Source of the DNA: Campylobacter helveticus
Lineage (GTDB): Bacteria > Campylobacterota > Campylobacteria > Campylobacterales > Campylobacteraceae
Reading direction: 5' to 3'
DNA length: 64,000 nucleotides
Assembly (NCBI RefSeq): GCF_002080395.1
Contig: NZ_CP020479.1
Coordinates: 1-64,000 of the forward strand
The notes under the pieces are model-generated. The model was not told where the DNA came from. It ran no database searches and saw only the letters and a program-made list of their open reading frames with translations. Made by a program: the position numbers and the translations under genes. Of this stretch, positions 1-9,449 are shown piece by piece (the stretch's first letter is position 1; every line of letters begins with the position of its first letter).

Positions 1-656
1 TTATTTTATGAGTTAGTGCAGTTATAATTAATGTTTCTAATTAATTTATCTTCTCAAGAAATTTTATACTTTTATCTTACTTTTAAGTTTTAAATTTATT
101 TTGTTTAAAAATTGAATTTTGAATAAAAATGTGTATGAATAACATTAAAGGGAAAAGTATTGCGCAAAATTTCTTTTAAAGTCCTATTATTACATAGTTT
201 TACTGTTTCTTAAACTTAACAAGTATGATTAAGAATTATAATGATAGCGATGAAAATTTATAACGACAGGGATTATTGTTTAGCTATTTTTAAGAAAAAT
301 TAAGCAAATTTTAATTTTTTATTTAAGTTTTCATATGATTATCTTTAAAATACTATGTAATAAGGATTTGAAACTTATATATAATTAAAAAATATTATGA
401 TTAACGCTTAATTTTAACTTATTTATAATAATTTTTAGTTATATATTTAATAAATGCTTTTAGAGTATGGAAAAATCGTTCTTTTATCTAATTTTCATAA
501 AAATTTATTATCTTTAAGTTTATAGTTTAAGGTTTGTTGTATTCTTAATATAACTAAAATAGGTTATATTTTATATTTTTTTAATTTTTGTTTTAGTAGA
601 ATTTGGGAATTAGAGTTTAAAAGTGGAGTTTTTGTTTGGTTAGATTTATTTTTATT
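1..656. other. AT-rich stretch without recognisable gene
   Basis: This stretch is very rich in A and T and I see no reading frame with a credible ribosome binding site on either strand. No clear iteron array, tRNA or terminator stands out. It sits upstream of the conserved leader that drives the giant helicase gene, so it may hold plasmid control sequence, but nothing here supports a specific function. The window begins inside it. Confidence 0.5.
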
Positions 657-812
657 ATGCTTTATTTTTTCGTTGGATTTTTGTTTGCTCCGATATTTTT
701 TTTATATGTTGTTTTAAATAATAGCTCACTGAGTAAATATTCTACAATTATTTCATTATGCTTTCCACTTGTTTGTATTGCTCTATTTGTTCTTGTTAGT
801 ATATTATTGTAA
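657..812 (+). CDS. possible small two-TM membrane protein (51 aa)
   Basis: An ATG opens a 51-codon frame that is almost entirely hydrophobic. It has two predicted membrane segments (about residues 3-20 and 31-50) separated by a short polar loop rich in N, S and K. I do not recognise it. No good Shine-Dalgarno lies within 15 bases; a GGAG is about 30 bases upstream. The window encodes many other tiny two-TM proteins, which makes a real product plausible, but the low-complexity T-rich DNA could give such a frame by chance. It stops just before the conserved leader of the next gene. Confidence 0.3.
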   Translation: MLYFFVGFLFAPIFFLYVVLNNSSLSKYSTIISLCFPLVCIALFVLVSILL

Positions 813-890
813 TATTACAATTACATTATAATAATTCAAAATTCTTAAGCCCCCTTTTATTTTTTCCCACCTCTTTTTCTCTACAATTGC
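813..890 (+). promoter_or_regulatory. conserved leader/promoter, copy A
   Basis: About 75 bases are nearly identical to two other sites (43009-43086 and 53309-53376), each immediately upstream of the first gene of a rightward operon. The block contains TTACAATAATTCAAAATTC, then TTAAGC and a run of C, a pyrimidine-rich stretch, and a -10-like TACAAT at 882-887. The T-rich tract before the -10 fits Campylobacter sigma-70 promoters, which often lack a -35 box. A shared regulator is inferred from the conservation. Confidence 0.7.
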
Positions 891-923
891 TCTTAAAAAA
901 TAAAATCATTAAAGAGAATAAAA

Positions 924-3900
924 ATGCAAACTTTGTTGATACTATCTAATTCTAAAAAACTATCCCACATAGCCACTATCACTGAAATCAGTAATGACTT
1001 GTTAAGTGTTTTAGAAACTAAAGCTAAAAATATCCAAGATTCTACCAAATCATCAAATCAAACTAATCCCCTTAAAGCTCATATCCTCTCTTTAATCCTT
1101 ACAAATGATTACCACACTGATATAGGCGAACACCCTGAGTTTGATTCTTTAATTCAAAGCACCAAGCCACCTTTAATTTTCATCACTAATGAACTTAACC
1201 GAATTAGTTTTTGTATCAAAGATAAAAATAATGATGATTTTATCACTTATGATTACGAAGATTTCATTAAAGAATACGGCTTTAATGATTTTAAAAACCT
1301 TTTAGAATTTATCAAAGAGCAAAACTCTATTACAAAAGAGACATCTTTAAATGATAAAATTAATTTAAAAACACAAGGAGAAAGCAATGTTACAAGCCTT
1401 AATGAAGACAGGGCTTATCAATTCCCTAGAAGCAAAGAGGATAGAGGAAATGAGCGAGTTTCAATACGACCAAATGATAGAAGTGAGGAATCTACTCATA
1501 GCTCAAACTCTATCTCAACAAGCAAATCACATTCAAATGAAACTAGACAAGATGAAAAACATTCTGCTTTACAAAGTTCCACAAATGAGCCTAAAACAAA
1601 TGCAGAATTTCTACAAGCAAATCACTCCCAAGAACAAGATATTGATACAAGATTTAGAAATCAAGCTGGACAATCTAAACTCCCAAATGGACTTAGCTAT
1701 CAACTATCATCAATACCCGCAAGAAAAACTAGAGAAAATGACAGAACTAGCCAAGAAAGAAAAAACGCAAATTCTAGAGACACTCAAGAGTCTAAACAAG
1801 AGAACAAATTTGGCGAATTTTCTCACAGAACAAGCTTACAATCTAAGACTCATTTTAAAAGATACAGCACTCAAAGACTTAGAACTAGAATTGATGCTTT
1901 ATTTCAGTCCTCACTTACAAAAGTCCTTGTTGAGCGAGATATACGAAAAAGCCTTGAATTATTTGGAAAGAACTTTAAAACTTCAAATGCCAAGTCAAAT
2001 TCTCACGCAATTAAACAAAGCCTTAGAAATGATAGAAGAGGACAAGGAAGCGAGGATGCAGATTTTAGAACAAGAGCTTCAAGAAACGCAGGAGGAGAGC
2101 GAGGAAGAAGAGATATTGCTGGAGAAGCAAGAGGAATTAATGGAGGAAATGAATTCCAAGTTGGAGAACTTGAGCGATTTAATAGAAAGCTTGGAAGAGG
2201 AAATGATAAATCACCAAGAAGCAACGATAACGAAAGTAATGGAGGAGTTGAGGGAATATTTGGAGTGGGAAGTAAAGAGGAATTTCAAAGTAATGAAACT
2301 CCCACTCAAACACAGCAAAGCTCTCAAAAACTTGCAGGACTTCAAAGCCCTATTTCCAAAGAGTTTTCAACTTCATCTAATGAGCCTTATCAAACTTTCA
2401 ACGAAAGAGCAGAATTTGATAGAGAAGATAAAGAACGAGAGTTTAGCAAGTTTAATGATGAAGCAAATTCTATCGCTACACAATCAAGCCTTAGAACAGA
2501 AGAAAGTGGGACTAGAAAAGAAGATGAACAGCTTCTTTCATCTAATGATGATGGAGTATCAACTAGCCTTACTTCTAAAGAAAACACCCCAAATCAAAAC
2601 CTTTCACAAAGTAAGACTGAATTACGAGAACTTTCAAAACCCTCTCTTAATGCAAATGAGCGAAGAGAGTCTGCAAACTCAAATAACGAGTCTTTACAAG
2701 GAAGTTTCTTAGAAGAAAAAATCACTGATAAAATAGAAATCATCACTCCAAAAGATGAGGGACTTGATAAAAATTCTTTAACTTCCTTTGCAAAGGCTTT
2801 TAAAAATGAACTTGCAAGAGTATTTGGGGAAGATGATGAAAGATTAGAACAAGAAAGTGTTTCTAATGAAGCTTCATCACAAGAGCAAAGTAGAGAGCAT
2901 AATGTAAATGATGATACTTTTATCACTACTGAAAATGAAACTAAAGAACTTGCACAACAAAGCGAAACAGAGCCTAAAAACGATGAGCTTATCGTAGAAT
3001 TTGAAGAAACAAGTTTTAAAACTTTTGAAAAATATCAGCTTTTAAAAAAGCTTGAAGCAGAGGATTATAAAGGGCAGATTGATTTTAACTTAGGCAAAAA
3101 AGAAAGAATTAAAGCTAATTATGAAGCTTTGTCTCTAACTCAAACTATCCTTAATGATAATAGATTCATTGCTACTAAAAAAGAGCAAGAGACTTTAGCT
3201 AAATTTAGTGGCTATGGTGGATTAAAAGATTTGTTCTATGATGAAAAATACAAAGAGGACAAAGAAGCTTTATTAAAACTAGTAGGAAGCACACATTTTA
3301 AAGAATTAAGGTCTTCTTGCTCCACTGCTTTTTATACACCAAGCTTTATTATTAAAGCGATGTATGAAAGATTATTTAAATTAGGCGTGAGTAAAAATGA
3401 AAAGATTAAGGTTTTAGAGCCAAGCTGTGGCACAGGTCGCTTTATGTCTCTTGCCCCTGCTAATTTTGAATTTGAAGCTGTGGAAAAAGATACTTTGAGT
3501 GCAATGATAGCTAAGTTTTTACACCCAAGCGTTGTTATACACAATAAGGGCTTAGAAGAAGTGAGTTTTAAAAAAGAATTTGACTTAGTCGTGGGTAATC
3601 CCCCTTATGCTAATGAAAGCGTTTGGGATGTAAGTAGTGCAGGACACAATCAAAGTTTGCATAATTATTTTGCAATTAAATCCGCCGAACTTCTTAAAGA
3701 AAACGGACTTTTAAGCTTTGTGATAAGTTCTCACTTTTTAGATAATAAAGAGGATAAACACAGACAAATTTTAAGCAGTATGGGGACTTTAGTGGATAGT
3801 TACCGCTTAAGTAGCGAAGCCTTTAAACATACTGAAGTCATAAGCGATTTAATTTTTTATGCAAAAAGAGATTTTAAGGATAATGAGCTTAATTATAAAG

Positions 3901-6900
3901 CACAAAGAATAAAAGAAAATTTCACACAAGCTCCCAAGCCTTATGATTATACTGTGCAAGATAGCCCTCATTATAGTAGGGTCTATTTTGAGCAAGGTGT
4001 GCAAAATGTTTTAGGAAGTTTAGAGCTTGGAACGAATCAACACGGAGTTTGTTTAAGTGTGAAAAATAAAGAAATCGAGCAAGACTTAAAAGAAGCTATT
4101 GTAAGAAGTGCTGAAATTAATGCCTTTAAAGATAATCCTGCCTATGAGGATACAAGCTTAAGCTTAGTGGAAGAGCAGGATGATAATTTTCATAGGATTA
4201 AAAATGGTAATACCTTTTTAAGAAATGATAAGCTTTACATTAAATTAGAAGATAATTTTCACTACGAAGCCTTTTTTGAGGATAGCTTACCCCTTGAGAA
4301 AAAATATCTTATTGAACCTAGTTTAATTTTAAGTGAGGGAAAAAAGAATTTCACCTATAAAAGCTATTTAAATGAAGAAGAATTAAAAATTGCAAGCTTA
4401 CTTTGTGAGTTTAGAGACAAATTAAAAATTCATTTAAAAGCAGAGCAAGAATTAGATGATGGCAAAGAAAGCAATGAAATACTAAGCAATCAAAAGCGAG
4501 AATTATTAAATTTGAGAAATGAAATTTTAAAACTTGCAAAAATTAAAAGCCTTAATCAATCAAACAATAAGGTTAAAGATAAAAATGGCAAGGTTTTAAA
4601 GCATAGCTTTAAAGACATACTTTTCTTGGATAAACTTAGCTCTTATGAGCTTTTAGCCTTAGAAATCAAAGAAAACAAAAACTACGAACCCGTTTCGCTT
4701 TTTTATCAAAGAATTAATAAGCCTTTAGTAAGAACCTTAGCAAGTAATGAAGAAGAAGCCTTGATGAAAACTTTAAGTGAGACAGGCAAAATTGATTTAA
4801 ATACGCTACAAAGCTATTTACCAAGTAAAGACCTAGAGCAAATCCTTTACACGCTTTTAGAAAAAAGACTTATCTTTCATAGCTTAGAAAAGCAAGGATT
4901 AAAAATTGAATTTGAAAAAACATATCAAGGCAAGTATGAACTAGCCGAAACCTTTTTAAGTGGCAATGTCAAGCAAAAATATAAAACCATTGAAACTATG
5001 ATACAAAATAATCAAAGCTTCACGGGCTTATCCCTGCCTTTAAATGAAGTTTTAAATGAGCTTGAAAAGGTTTTTCCAGCTTATGTTAATTATGAAGATA
5101 TACATATTAATTTCGGCTCAAATTTCATCGCGCTTGAAATTTATGAGAACTTTATTGAAGAAAATTTCTTTGATAAAGATGCCTATGTAAGATTTGCTTT
5201 AATAGACGGAGCTTATTATATCAAGGACTTTTTAGCCCAAAACGAGGATTTAAATGATAAAGGAGAAATCGTAGTAGATTTTAAAGAAGCACAGCTTAGT
5301 GATTTAAGTGAAATCGCCTCTAATTTCACCATCTATGATGAGTTTAATGAAATTTACTTCACTCCAAAAGAATTTTTACAAAGAGTGCTAAATAATAAAA
5401 GCCTTGAAGTCTTTCACCACGAAGATGACCCAAATGGCACACTAGATAGCAATGGTAAGATTAGAAAAATTAAAGTGAGTGAGAGTATCCCCACAAAAAT
5501 AGCTCTAGAGAAAAAAGAAGAGCTTCTTAATCTTTTTGAAAGCTATTTGCTAAATCACAAAATTCATAGAGACAAGATTGAAAAAGATTATAATGAAAAA
5601 ATCAATGTGTATAACTTAAATAAAAACTCTTATGCAAAGTTTTTTAATTCCCCTACTCTTTCAACGAATAAAAGCTTAAGAGAACATCAAAAAAGTGTCG
5701 CCTTTAAAGGCATATTGCAAAACACTCTTTTACTAGACCATCAAGTAGGAGCGGGTAAAACCTTAGCTGGAACTTGCATAGTGATGGAACAACTTAGAAT
5801 GAACTTGGTTAAAAAAGCCCTTATCTTAGTGCCTAATCATCTTACTAATCAATGGGAAGCAGAGCTTAAAGAGGCTTATCCTAATGCTAAGATTTTAGTG
5901 GGTGATAAGATTAATAATAAAAAAGCTAGAAAGGAATTTTTACACCGCATTAAGTATGGAGACTATGAAGCCGTTATAATGAAGCATAGCACCTTTGAGA
6001 ATTTAAATGTCTTACAAAGCTATGAAAGAGGGGTGTATTATGATTATATCGATGATTTAAGAGATTCTTTAAGAAAGCTCCACGAAGAAAACATTAAAGG
6101 ACAAGATTTAAGTGCTAAAGAACTTAAAAAGCTAAATAAAAAACTCGAAGAAGCCATAGAAAGAAAGATTAACAAATTAGAAAAAAAGCTAGAACGCAAA
6201 GCAAATGGCAAAAAATATGATGATGAATTAGCTTTTGAGGATTTAGGCTTTGACTTAGTGATGGTTGATGAGGCTCACCATTTTAAAAATCTACTCATTA
6301 GCACGAATCAAGACGGCATTAAAGGACTTAGCACCACAGACTCAGCTAAAGCGATGAAGATGTATTGCGTGAGTAAATTCTTGCATGAGAACAATCATAA
6401 GCTTTATTTTTTAACAGGCACACCTGTTTCAAACTCCATAGCTGAGTTTTTTGTAATGCAAAAATATCTTCAGCCTGAGGTGCTAGAAAGCTTAGGATTA
6501 AGCCACTTTGATAATTGGCAAAAAACCTTTACGGAAATTGTAGAGAGTGAAGAGCTTGATAGTAGTGGGATAAATTATAAAATCGTTTCTCGTCTTAGCA
6601 AATTTGTCAATGCACCTGAATTGATGGCAACCTATATGCAAAATGCTGATGTAGTGAGCATTGAAGATGTAGAAAAATATACAGGAAAATTAACACCAAA
6701 TTTAAAAGACGGCAAGGTGATTAATGTCATTGCTCCAAGAAGTGAGGATATTGCTTCATATATTGGCATAGAAAACGAAAAGGGTGAATATAATAAGGGA
6801 AGTATAATTTATAGGATGGATAATTTAAGAGAAGATGTAAGAAATAACAATATGCTTAAATGCACCTCTGATGCTAGAAAAGCGGCACTTGATTTTAGAT

Positions 6901-8819
6901 TAATTAATCATTTAGCGCAGGATTATGAGGATAGTAAAGTTAATAAAATGTGTGAGCTTGTGCTTCACCACTATAAAGATACAAATTATAAAAATAATAC
7001 CCAACTCATCTTTTGCGATATGGGAGTAAGCAAACTTCATTCTAGCAAGATAGACTTAAACAAAGAAGAAAAATCAAGCTTTAAAAGCTTAGAGCAATTA
7101 AAAGAAGAATTAAATTTAATCTTAGAATACGATGAAGACAAAGAAGAAAATTACTACGCACAGTATCAATACGAAGATGAAGATGGCAATAAGCTTAAAA
7201 AACCAAAGCTGATTAAAAGATACGATATAGAAGAATTGCTTGAGCTAAGTGGAAATAGCTTTGATGTATATGCGGATATCCTTAAAAAGCTTGTTAGACT
7301 TGGCATTAAGCAAGAAGAAATCGCTTTTATAGGTGATGCTTCCACAGATAAGCAAAAACAAGATTTGTTTGATAAGGTCAATGCAGGAACTATTAGAGTA
7401 TTAATAGGTTCTACTGCTAAAATGGGAGCAGGAACTAATGTGCAAAAGAAAGTTGTAGCTTTACACGAGCTTGATTGTCCGTGGCGACCTTGCGATTTAG
7501 AACAAAGGCAAGGAAGAGTAATAAGGCAGGGTAATGAATTTTTTGAAAAAGATAAAAACTTTTGCGTGGCACATTACCGTTATGCTACGGAGCAAACCTA
7601 TGATAGTCGTATGTTTCAAATCAATGAGCAAAAATTAAAGCCTTTAGCTCAACTTAAAAAATGTGATTTTTCAAAAGGCATAAGAGAATTTGACTCAATC
7701 GATAGTGAAATCGCTAGTGTGACTGAAATGAAAGCTTATGCTACGGGTAATCCCTTCATCTTAGAAAAACATAAAATTACAACTATGCTAAAAAGCGAAC
7801 AAAGATATTATGAAAGTTATAAAAAGAGCATACTTTCAAATGAAAGAGCTAAAGAAGAACTCATTGAAAGAAAAACTTATCTTACAAGAGAACAAGAGGC
7901 TTTAAGAGAAATGGTGCATAACAAAGACTTCGAAAAGGAAAATTACATTATAGAAGCTTTTGATATGAAAATAAATAAAAAAGCAGAAGCTAAAAAAGAC
8001 AAAAACGAAGCTCTTAAAAAGGCGCATCAAATTCAAAAAGAACAAATCAACACAAAGATTAAAGAAATCTTTTTAAAACCTGAAGCCCAAAAGGAATTCG
8101 CTATCTTAAAAGCTAATGGAGTTAGCCTTATCTTAAAAGGATACTTTGGCTTGGATAATAAATTTATTTATGAGGGAGAATTAAGATTTGATACAGGGCA
8201 AAGCTTAAAGCCAAGCAATTTAATCTTTAAAGCAACACAAAGCTTTTTATTTCATAGTTTTCCTGAAATTGATGGTTTATTAGAAAGGATTAAAAACAAT
8301 TTTAAAAAGGCAAATGAAAATCTAAATAAAACAAGCACCTTTTTAAAAAATACTGAGGCTGAACTTAAAATTAAAGAGGAATATCTTAGTAAAAATACTA
8401 TTAATCATTATCCAAGAAAGATATTGCTTGAGACTCTTAAAAAAGATGAAAAAAATATCAATGAGATTTTTAGCATAAGAAATAAATTAAGAAAACAAGG
8501 CATTAAGATAGATATGGATAGTAAAGAAATCTCTCAGCTCTTACCACAATATCCTAAGCTCTTAAATGAAAAGGGTAAATTTGATGCCGAGTTGTTAATT
8601 AACAAGGAAGCAGAGCCAAAAGAAAACAGGCTTTGTGAGAATAAAAGCACAGAGCAAAAAGCAGACGAGCTTAAAGAGCATATCTTTTCTTCAGAAAATG
8701 TAGAAATCAAATTTAAAGAGTTTAATAAAGAAGATAGTTTAAACACTAAGGTTACAACTCTTTTAGCTAATCAAGAAAATATCACTAAAGCAAATAGGGC
8801 TAAGGATATATTGAGGTGA
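924..8819 (+). CDS. giant DNA methyltransferase/helicase (DarB-like)
   Basis: A 2631-residue cytoplasmic protein fuses an N6-adenine methyltransferase to an SNF2-type helicase. Residues 1-150 form a small N-terminal domain and about 155-690 is a polar, S/R/N/E-rich, probably disordered stretch. The methylase motif NPPY lies near residue 892. The helicase follows, with GVGAGKT near 1607, DEAH near 1782, TGTPVSNS, and motif VI-like QRQGRVIRQG near 2194. This order matches phage P1 DarB-like anti-restriction proteins and the large helicase/methylase genes of Helicobacter plasticity-zone elements. A likely role is protecting or processing transferred DNA; this is inferred from family resemblance. 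It starts at an ATG after AAAGAGAA and is the first gene behind leader A. The disordered segment overlaps a second gene in the +1 frame (1387-2712). The C-terminus reads ANRAKDILR. Confidence 0.9.
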   Translation: MQTLLILSNSKKLSHIATITEISNDLLSVLETKAKNIQDSTKSSNQTNPLKAHILSLILTNDYHTDIGEHPEFDSLIQSTKPPLIFITNELNRISFCIKDKNNDDFITYDYEDFIKEYGFNDFKNLLEFIKEQNSITKETSLNDKINLKTQGESNVTSLNEDRAYQFPRSKEDRGNERVSIRPNDRSEESTHSSNSISTSKSHSNETRQDEKHSALQSSTNEPKTNAEFLQANHSQEQDIDTRFRNQAGQSKLPNGLSYQLSSIPARKTRENDRTSQERKNANSRDTQESKQENKFGEFSHRTSLQSKTHFKRYSTQRLRTRIDALFQSSLTKVLVERDIRKSLELFGKNFKTSNAKSNSHAIKQSLRNDRRGQGSEDADFRTRASRNAGGERGRRDIAGEARGINGGNEFQVGELERFNRKLGRGNDKSPRSNDNESNGGVEGIFGVGSKEEFQSNETPTQTQQSSQKLAGLQSPISKEFSTSSNEPYQTFNERAEFDREDKEREFSKFNDEANSIATQSSLRTEESGTRKEDEQLLSSNDDGVSTSLTSKENTPNQNLSQSKTELRELSKPSLNANERRESANSNNESLQGSFLEEKITDKIEIITPKDEGLDKNSLTSFAKAFKNELARVFGEDDERLEQESVSNEASSQEQSREHNVNDDTFITTENETKELAQQSETEPKNDELIVEFEETSFKTFEKYQLLKKLEAEDYKGQIDFNLGKKERIKANYEALSLTQTILNDNRFIATKKEQETLAKFSGYGGLKDLFYDEKYKEDKEALLKLVGSTHFKELRSSCSTAFYTPSFIIKAMYERLFKLGVSKNEKIKVLEPSCGTGRFMSLAPANFEFEAVEKDTLSAMIAKFLHPSVVIHNKGLEEVSFKKEFDLVVGNPPYANESVWDVSSAGHNQSLHNYFAIKSAELLKENGLLSFVISSHFLDNKEDKHRQILSSMGTLVDSYRLSSEAFKHTEVISDLIFYAKRDFKDNELNYKAQRIKENFTQAPKPYDYTVQDSPHYSRVYFEQGVQNVLGSLELGTNQHGVCLSVKNKEIEQDLKEAIVRSAEINAFKDNPAYEDTSLSLVEEQDDNFHRIKNGNTFLRNDKLYIKLEDNFHYEAFFEDSLPLEKKYLIEPSLILSEGKKNFTYKSYLNEEELKIASLLCEFRDKLKIHLKAEQELDDGKESNEILSNQKRELLNLRNEILKLAKIKSLNQSNNKVKDKNGKVLKHSFKDILFLDKLSSYELLALEIKENKNYEPVSLFYQRINKPLVRTLASNEEEALMKTLSETGKIDLNTLQSYLPSKDLEQILYTLLEKRLIFHSLEKQGLKIEFEKTYQGKYELAETFLSGNVKQKYKTIETMIQNNQSFTGLSLPLNEVLNELEKVFPAYVNYEDIHINFGSNFIALEIYENFIEENFFDKDAYVRFALIDGAYYIKDFLAQNEDLNDKGEIVVDFKEAQLSDLSEIASNFTIYDEFNEIYFTPKEFLQRVLNNKSLEVFHHEDDPNGTLDSNGKIRKIKVSESIPTKIALEKKEELLNLFESYLLNHKIHRDKIEKDYNEKINVYNLNKNSYAKFFNSPTLSTNKSLREHQKSVAFKGILQNTLLLDHQVGAGKTLAGTCIVMEQLRMNLVKKALILVPNHLTNQWEAELKEAYPNAKILVGDKINNKKARKEFLHRIKYGDYEAVIMKHSTFENLNVLQSYERGVYYDYIDDLRDSLRKLHEENIKGQDLSAKELKKLNKKLEEAIERKINKLEKKLERKANGKKYDDELAFEDLGFDLVMVDEAHHFKNLLISTNQDGIKGLSTTDSAKAMKMYCVSKFLHENNHKLYFLTGTPVSNSIAEFFVMQKYLQPEVLESLGLSHFDNWQKTFTEIVESEELDSSGINYKIVSRLSKFVNAPELMATYMQNADVVSIEDVEKYTGKLTPNLKDGKVINVIAPRSEDIASYIGIENEKGEYNKGSIIYRMDNLREDVRNNNMLKCTSDARKAALDFRLINHLAQDYEDSKVNKMCELVLHHYKDTNYKNNTQLIFCDMGVSKLHSSKIDLNKEEKSSFKSLEQLKEELNLILEYDEDKEENYYAQYQYEDEDGNKLKKPKLIKRYDIEELLELSGNSFDVYADILKKLVRLGIKQEEIAFIGDASTDKQKQDLFDKVNAGTIRVLIGSTAKMGAGTNVQKKVVALHELDCPWRPCDLEQRQGRVIRQGNEFFEKDKNFCVAHYRYATEQTYDSRMFQINEQKLKPLAQLKKCDFSKGIREFDSIDSEIASVTEMKAYATGNPFILEKHKITTMLKSEQRYYESYKKSILSNERAKEELIERKTYLTREQEALREMVHNKDFEKENYIIEAFDMKINKKAEAKKDKNEALKKAHQIQKEQINTKIKEIFLKPEAQKEFAILKANGVSLILKGYFGLDNKFIYEGELRFDTGQSLKPSNLIFKATQSFLFHSFPEIDGLLERIKNNFKKANENLNKTSTFLKNTEAELKIKEEYLSKNTINHYPRKILLETLKKDEKNINEIFSIRNKLRKQGIKIDMDSKEISQLLPQYPKLLNEKGKFDAELLINKEAEPKENRLCENKSTEQKADELKEHIFSSENVEIKFKEFNKEDSLNTKVTTLLANQENITKANRAKDILR
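1387..2712 (+). CDS. overprinted coiled-coil protein inside the helicase gene (+1 frame)
   Basis: A 441-codon frame lies entirely inside the helicase gene, shifted by +1. Its ATG is preceded by AAGGAG six bases upstream, a textbook ribosome binding site that the helicase frame does not need. The product is leucine-, lysine- and glutamate-rich with strong heptad character (coiled coil), while the helicase frame here is low-complexity and polar. A shorter frame at 49038-49361 sits in the same relative position inside another gene, also behind AAAGGAG, and shares the N-terminal pattern S-x-[FY]-Q-[YW]-D-x-M. That parallel makes chance unlikely. I do not recognise a function. The alternative is a long chance-open frame. 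Confidence 0.6.
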   Translation: MLQALMKTGLINSLEAKRIEEMSEFQYDQMIEVRNLLIAQTLSQQANHIQMKLDKMKNILLYKVPQMSLKQMQNFYKQITPKNKILIQDLEIKLDNLNSQMDLAINYHQYPQEKLEKMTELAKKEKTQILETLKSLNKRTNLANFLTEQAYNLRLILKDTALKDLELELMLYFSPHLQKSLLSEIYEKALNYLERTLKLQMPSQILTQLNKALEMIEEDKEARMQILEQELQETQEESEEEEILLEKQEELMEEMNSKLENLSDLIESLEEEMINHQEATITKVMEELREYLEWEVKRNFKVMKLPLKHSKALKNLQDFKALFPKSFQLHLMSLIKLSTKEQNLIEKIKNESLASLMMKQILSLHNQALEQKKVGLEKKMNSFFHLMMMEYQLALLLKKTPQIKTFHKVRLNYENFQNPLLMQMSEESLQTQITSLYKEVS

Positions 8820-8860
8820 GAGTGAAAGGCTATTATTAAGGTTATATTAATATTGTTTAA

Positions 8861-8890
8861 CATAAAATATACTTATAAATATATTTTATG
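8861..8890. promoter_or_regulatory. perfect 11-bp inverted repeat, likely AbiEi operator
   Basis: CATAAAATATA (8861-8871) and TATATTTTATG (8880-8890) form a perfect inverted repeat with an 8-base spacer. It sits 13 bases before the ATG chosen for the AbiEi-like antitoxin. AbiEi-type antitoxins are known to repress their own promoters by binding inverted repeats, so this is a plausible autoregulatory operator. Its position argues against the earlier TTG start at 8853, which would place the operator inside the coding region. Confidence 0.65.
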
Positions 8891-8903
8891 TAGAGTTTTT
8901 ACG

Positions 8904-9449
8904 ATGACACAAATGCAAATGATTAAAATGCTAGATTTTTTAGATTCAAAAGAGACTTGGAGCTTTGATATAAATTTCGTTTGTGCTTATTTTAGAACTT
9001 TCCATACACAAAATGTAAAAATAGCTTTAAGCAAATTTACCCAAAAAGGACTGATTGAAAGATTAGCTAGAGGTTTATATGCAAATAAAAGAGCGAAAAA
9101 TAAACCCTATTTTGCCCTAGAGCATATTGCTTCACAGTTAAGAGATAAGACAAGTTTTTATTTAAGTTTAGAAAGTCTCTTAAGTGAGGAGGGTTTAATT
9201 TCTCAAATTCCTAATCGCTTAACCTTTATCTCTAAAAATAGAACCCAGCTTTTTAACACACCTTATGGTTTGATAGAATTTGTTTATACGAAAATGCCTT
9301 TAAGCACTTTGCTTGATGAGTGTTATTATGATAAAGAAAGAGGCGTTTATGTGGCAAAGACTCAAAGAGCGATTAGTGATATTTATAGGCATAATAGAAG
9401 TGTAGATTTATATGAGGAACAGCTTAGAAAGGATAGAGGTGAATATTGA
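8904..9449 (+). CDS. AbiEi-like antitoxin / transcriptional regulator
   Basis: This 181-residue protein has an N-terminal winged-helix-like segment (about residues 1-60: a helix, then QKGLIERLARGLYA) and a C-terminal domain containing Y-L-S-L-E-S and a T-Q-R-A-I-S-D-I motif. That layout is typical of AbiEi-family antitoxins of type IV toxin-antitoxin systems. The partner nucleotidyltransferase gene overlaps its 3' end. I chose the ATG at 8904 because an upstream TTG start would overlap the inverted-repeat operator at 8861-8890. AbiEi proteins neutralise the toxin effect without binding it and autoregulate the operon. Family assignment rests on this layout and the neighbour. Confidence 0.7.
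   Translation: MTQMQMIKMLDFLDSKETWSFDINFVCAYFRTFHTQNVKIALSKFTQKGLIERLARGLYANKRAKNKPYFALEHIASQLRDKTSFYLSLESLLSEEGLISQIPNRLTFISKNRTQLFNTPYGLIEFVYTKMPLSTLLDECYYDKERGVYVAKTQRAISDIYRHNRSVDLYEEQLRKDRGEY

Noticed and set aside
2003-2926. Minus-strand ORFs of 65-110 codons inside the helicase gene
   Set aside because: They are short, S/L-rich, without ribosome sites, and explained as antisense shadows; unlike the +1-frame ORF they have no supporting signal.
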